Shown: positions 6,639 to 8,080 of the stretch, piece after piece
Layout of the letters: every line of letters begins with the position of its first letter
How positions within the stretch are numbered: the stretch's first letter is position 1
Assembly: GCA_903910495.1 (NCBI GenBank)
Contig: CAIVZW010000334.1
Span: 1-8,080 of the forward strand
DNA from: an uncultured beta proteobacterium
Lineage (GTDB): Bacteria; Pseudomonadota; Gammaproteobacteria; Burkholderiales; Rhodocyclaceae
Direction: 5' to 3'
DNA: 8,080 bases
The notes under the pieces: model-generated
What the model saw: only the letters and a program-made list of their open reading frames with translations
The model's database searches: none
Told to the model about the DNA's origin: nothing
Program-made: the position numbers and the translations under genes

Positions 6639-7667
6639 ATGACCAGTGCTTCGAAACCCCGCAGATCCGTTACGATCAAGGATGTGGCCAAAAAGGCCGG
6701 AACGTCCATCGCCACGGTATCTTATGTGTTCAGTAATGCTGAACGCTATCTGCGACCCGAGCTTCGTGAACGCGTTCTGCAGGCGGCGGCGGAAATCGGC
6801 TACGTAAAAAATGCGGCGGCCAGCAGTATCAAAGGGAAACGCAGGGGCATCCTGGCTGTTGTCGTTGCCCAGTTCGGCAACACCTTCTTTACCCGCATGT
6901 GCGTTGAGATCGTCTCGATCGCCCGTCAGGAGGGTTACGTGGTGACGCTGTGCAACAGTGATGAAGATCCCGGCCAAGAGAAAATTATCCTGGAACGCCT
7001 GGTAGCTCAGCGCATTGACGGCTGCATATTGTCCCCGGCACTGTCCCTCGAAGGCAATACCGGCTTGCTGCGACAGCACCGGATTCCCTATGTGATTCTG
7101 GAGCGCTCGTTTCCGGAGTCCAACTCGCTGCATAATTTTGTCGGACACGACAATTTCCACTCCGGCTATCTGGCGACCAAACATCTGCTCGAAGCCGGCC
7201 ATCGGCGCATCGCTTACTCCGGGTGGGACTCGCCCATTCCGAATGTGCGCGAGCGCGTCGATGGTTATCGCACGGCCTTGCGCGAGTATGGGGTAAGCGC
7301 CGATCAGGAACTCGTGCTGATCGACGAGATGAGTGAAGCGGCTGGTCGGCGCATGGCGGTAAAGCTGCTTGACGCGCAGGTCACGGCAGCCGTTCTGGGC
7401 CATCACGAAACGGCAAAAGGCTCCTTGTTGCATTTTCAGGATATTGGCATTCGCTGGCCGGATGATCTCTCGCTGGTGGTGATTGGCACCCCGGAATGGG
7501 CCGGCGTCCTGCTTCCCCGGCTGACCTGCATCCAGCGCCCGGAACACCAGATGGCCGTTGCCGCGGCGGCCTTATTACTGGATTCCATAAAACAAGTTGA
7601 CCGCCCTGCAATTCAGCAACTGTTCCCGTGTTCCGTAACAGAAGGCAGTTCCGTCCTTGGAAGGTGA
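6639..7667 (+). CDS. LacI/GalR-family transcriptional repressor
   Basis: A 342-residue DNA-binding regulator. The N-terminal helix-turn-helix is at about 11-33 (VTIKDVAKKAGTSIATVSYV), followed by the linker EIGYVKNAAASSIKGKR with the hinge helix. From about 69 a periplasmic-binding-protein-like effector domain runs to the end (ILAVVVAQFGNTFFTRMCVEI; IDGCILSP; HRIPYVILER; VGHDNFHSGYLATKHLLEAGHRRIAY; ERVDGYRTAL), the usual order and length. I chose ATG 6639 (AGGA 10 bases upstream); a TTG at 6597 and an ATG at 6603 extend the frame but lie in the operator region. The hinge has Ile where most members have the DNA-intercalating Leu and lacks the usual Pro-Asn-Ala-Ala-Arg pattern. Twin operators sit in its own promoter. 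It lies between a TTT operon and a second binding-protein gene, so it probably controls uptake of a TTT substrate; the effector is unknown. Confidence 0.94.
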   Translation: MTSASKPRRSVTIKDVAKKAGTSIATVSYVFSNAERYLRPELRERVLQAAAEIGYVKNAAASSIKGKRRGILAVVVAQFGNTFFTRMCVEIVSIARQEGYVVTLCNSDEDPGQEKIILERLVAQRIDGCILSPALSLEGNTGLLRQHRIPYVILERSFPESNSLHNFVGHDNFHSGYLATKHLLEAGHRRIAYSGWDSPIPNVRERVDGYRTALREYGVSADQELVLIDEMSEAAGRRMAVKLLDAQVTAAVLGHHETAKGSLLHFQDIGIRWPDDLSLVVIGTPEWAGVLLPRLTCIQRPEHQMAVAAAALLLDSIKQVDRPAIQQLFPCSVTEGSSVLGR

Positions 7668-7714
7668 GTTGTTCCGTAGTACCAACGTATGACTATTCCA
7701 TCTGGAGGTGTTAA

Positions 7715-8080
7715 ATGAGCAAGAAGATGATTTGGAGTATCCCGGCAGCAAGCGTCCTCGGCCTGGCATGTCTTTGGCCGCAACTGAGCATGGCTCAGGC
7801 ACCCGCAAAATGGCCAACACAGGACATTTCGATTGTTGTTCCTTACCCGCCTGGTGGTGGTACGGACCTGACCACCCGAGCTCTTGCCGAAGAAATGGGC
7901 AGAGCGCTCAAAACCAATGTTTCTGTTCTCAACCAGCCGGGCGCCAGTGGTTCAATAGGTACCATCGCCGTGTGGAACAAGCCGCATAATGGCTACACCA
8001 TTTCGGCGAACGGCCTGCTGGCATTTGCGTCCTATCCTGTCCGAGGTTTTACCGAAGGCCTTTATAAGGATCACAAAGAC
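7715..8080 (+). CDS. Second TctC/Bug-type periplasmic binding protein, 5' part
   Basis: The first 122 residues of a gene cut by the window edge. The start is ATG 7715 with GGAGGTG five bases upstream. A signal peptide covers about 1-27 (MSKKM, hydrophobic core, cleavage near SMA-Q). The mature part shows the family pattern: WPTQDISIVVPYPPGGGTD (33-51), then NQPGASGSIG (73-82) and HNGYT (91-95). It has the same motif layout as the tctC at 3423-4382 but differs in most positions, so it is a paralogue and not a recent duplicate. It begins 47 bp after the repressor stop, with no terminator or good promoter between them, suggesting one transcript under the twin operators. It may feed the TctAB pair upstream or one beyond the window. 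The family call is firm; the ligand is not determinable. Confidence 0.9.
   Translation, partial: MSKKMIWSIPAASVLGLACLWPQLSMAQAPAKWPTQDISIVVPYPPGGGTDLTTRALAEEMGRALKTNVSVLNQPGASGSIGTIAVWNKPHNGYTISANGLLAFASYPVRGFTEGLYKDHKD

Noticed and set aside
6477..7547. Long minus-strand open frame (356 codons) opposite the repressor gene
   Set aside because: It is a shadow of the LacI-family gene on the other strand; its translation has no recognisable domain and it runs through the tctA terminator.

Overview
The window looks like a piece of a chromosome from a Gram-negative bacterium with fairly high GC. It is probably a betaproteobacterium, because tripartite tricarboxylate transporter (TTT) genes with extra periplasmic binding proteins are most expanded there. 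That is an inference from gene content; no rRNA or other phylogenetic marker is present. Nothing in the window indicates phage, transposons, CRISPR or tRNA.

Left part (1-3260), signalling: the 3' end of a caspase-like (peptidase C14) gene on the + strand converges with a two-gene minus-strand unit. That unit encodes a membrane CHASE2-class III adenylate cyclase followed, 14 bp later, by a secreted FecR-like protein. A sensor domain, a cAMP-producing domain, an exported FecR-fold protein and a caspase-type protease side by side suggest a stress or envelope sensing module, but nothing in the sequence proves that they work together.

Middle part (3261-6520), transport: a divergent intergenic region leads into a complete TTT locus in the order tctC (periplasmic binding protein), tctB (small membrane subunit), tctA (large membrane subunit). 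An intrinsic terminator sits between tctC and tctB, which should lower expression of the membrane subunits relative to the binding protein. A second terminator closes the unit after tctA. As written, tctB carries a one-base frameshift after 22 codons. A very good Shine-Dalgarno and an ATG lie exactly at the break, so the sequence reads either as a disrupted gene, a sequencing error, or a gene restarted internally.

Right part (6521-8080), regulation and a second binding protein: a LacI-family repressor gene has a near-consensus sigma70 promoter and two identical 12-bp half-elements in inverted orientation, 31 bp apart, over the transcription start and leader. This is the clearest regulatory signal here and points to autoregulation. 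Only 47 bp after the repressor gene, a second tctC-type binding-protein gene begins and runs off the window, so it is likely co-transcribed with the repressor and under the same control.
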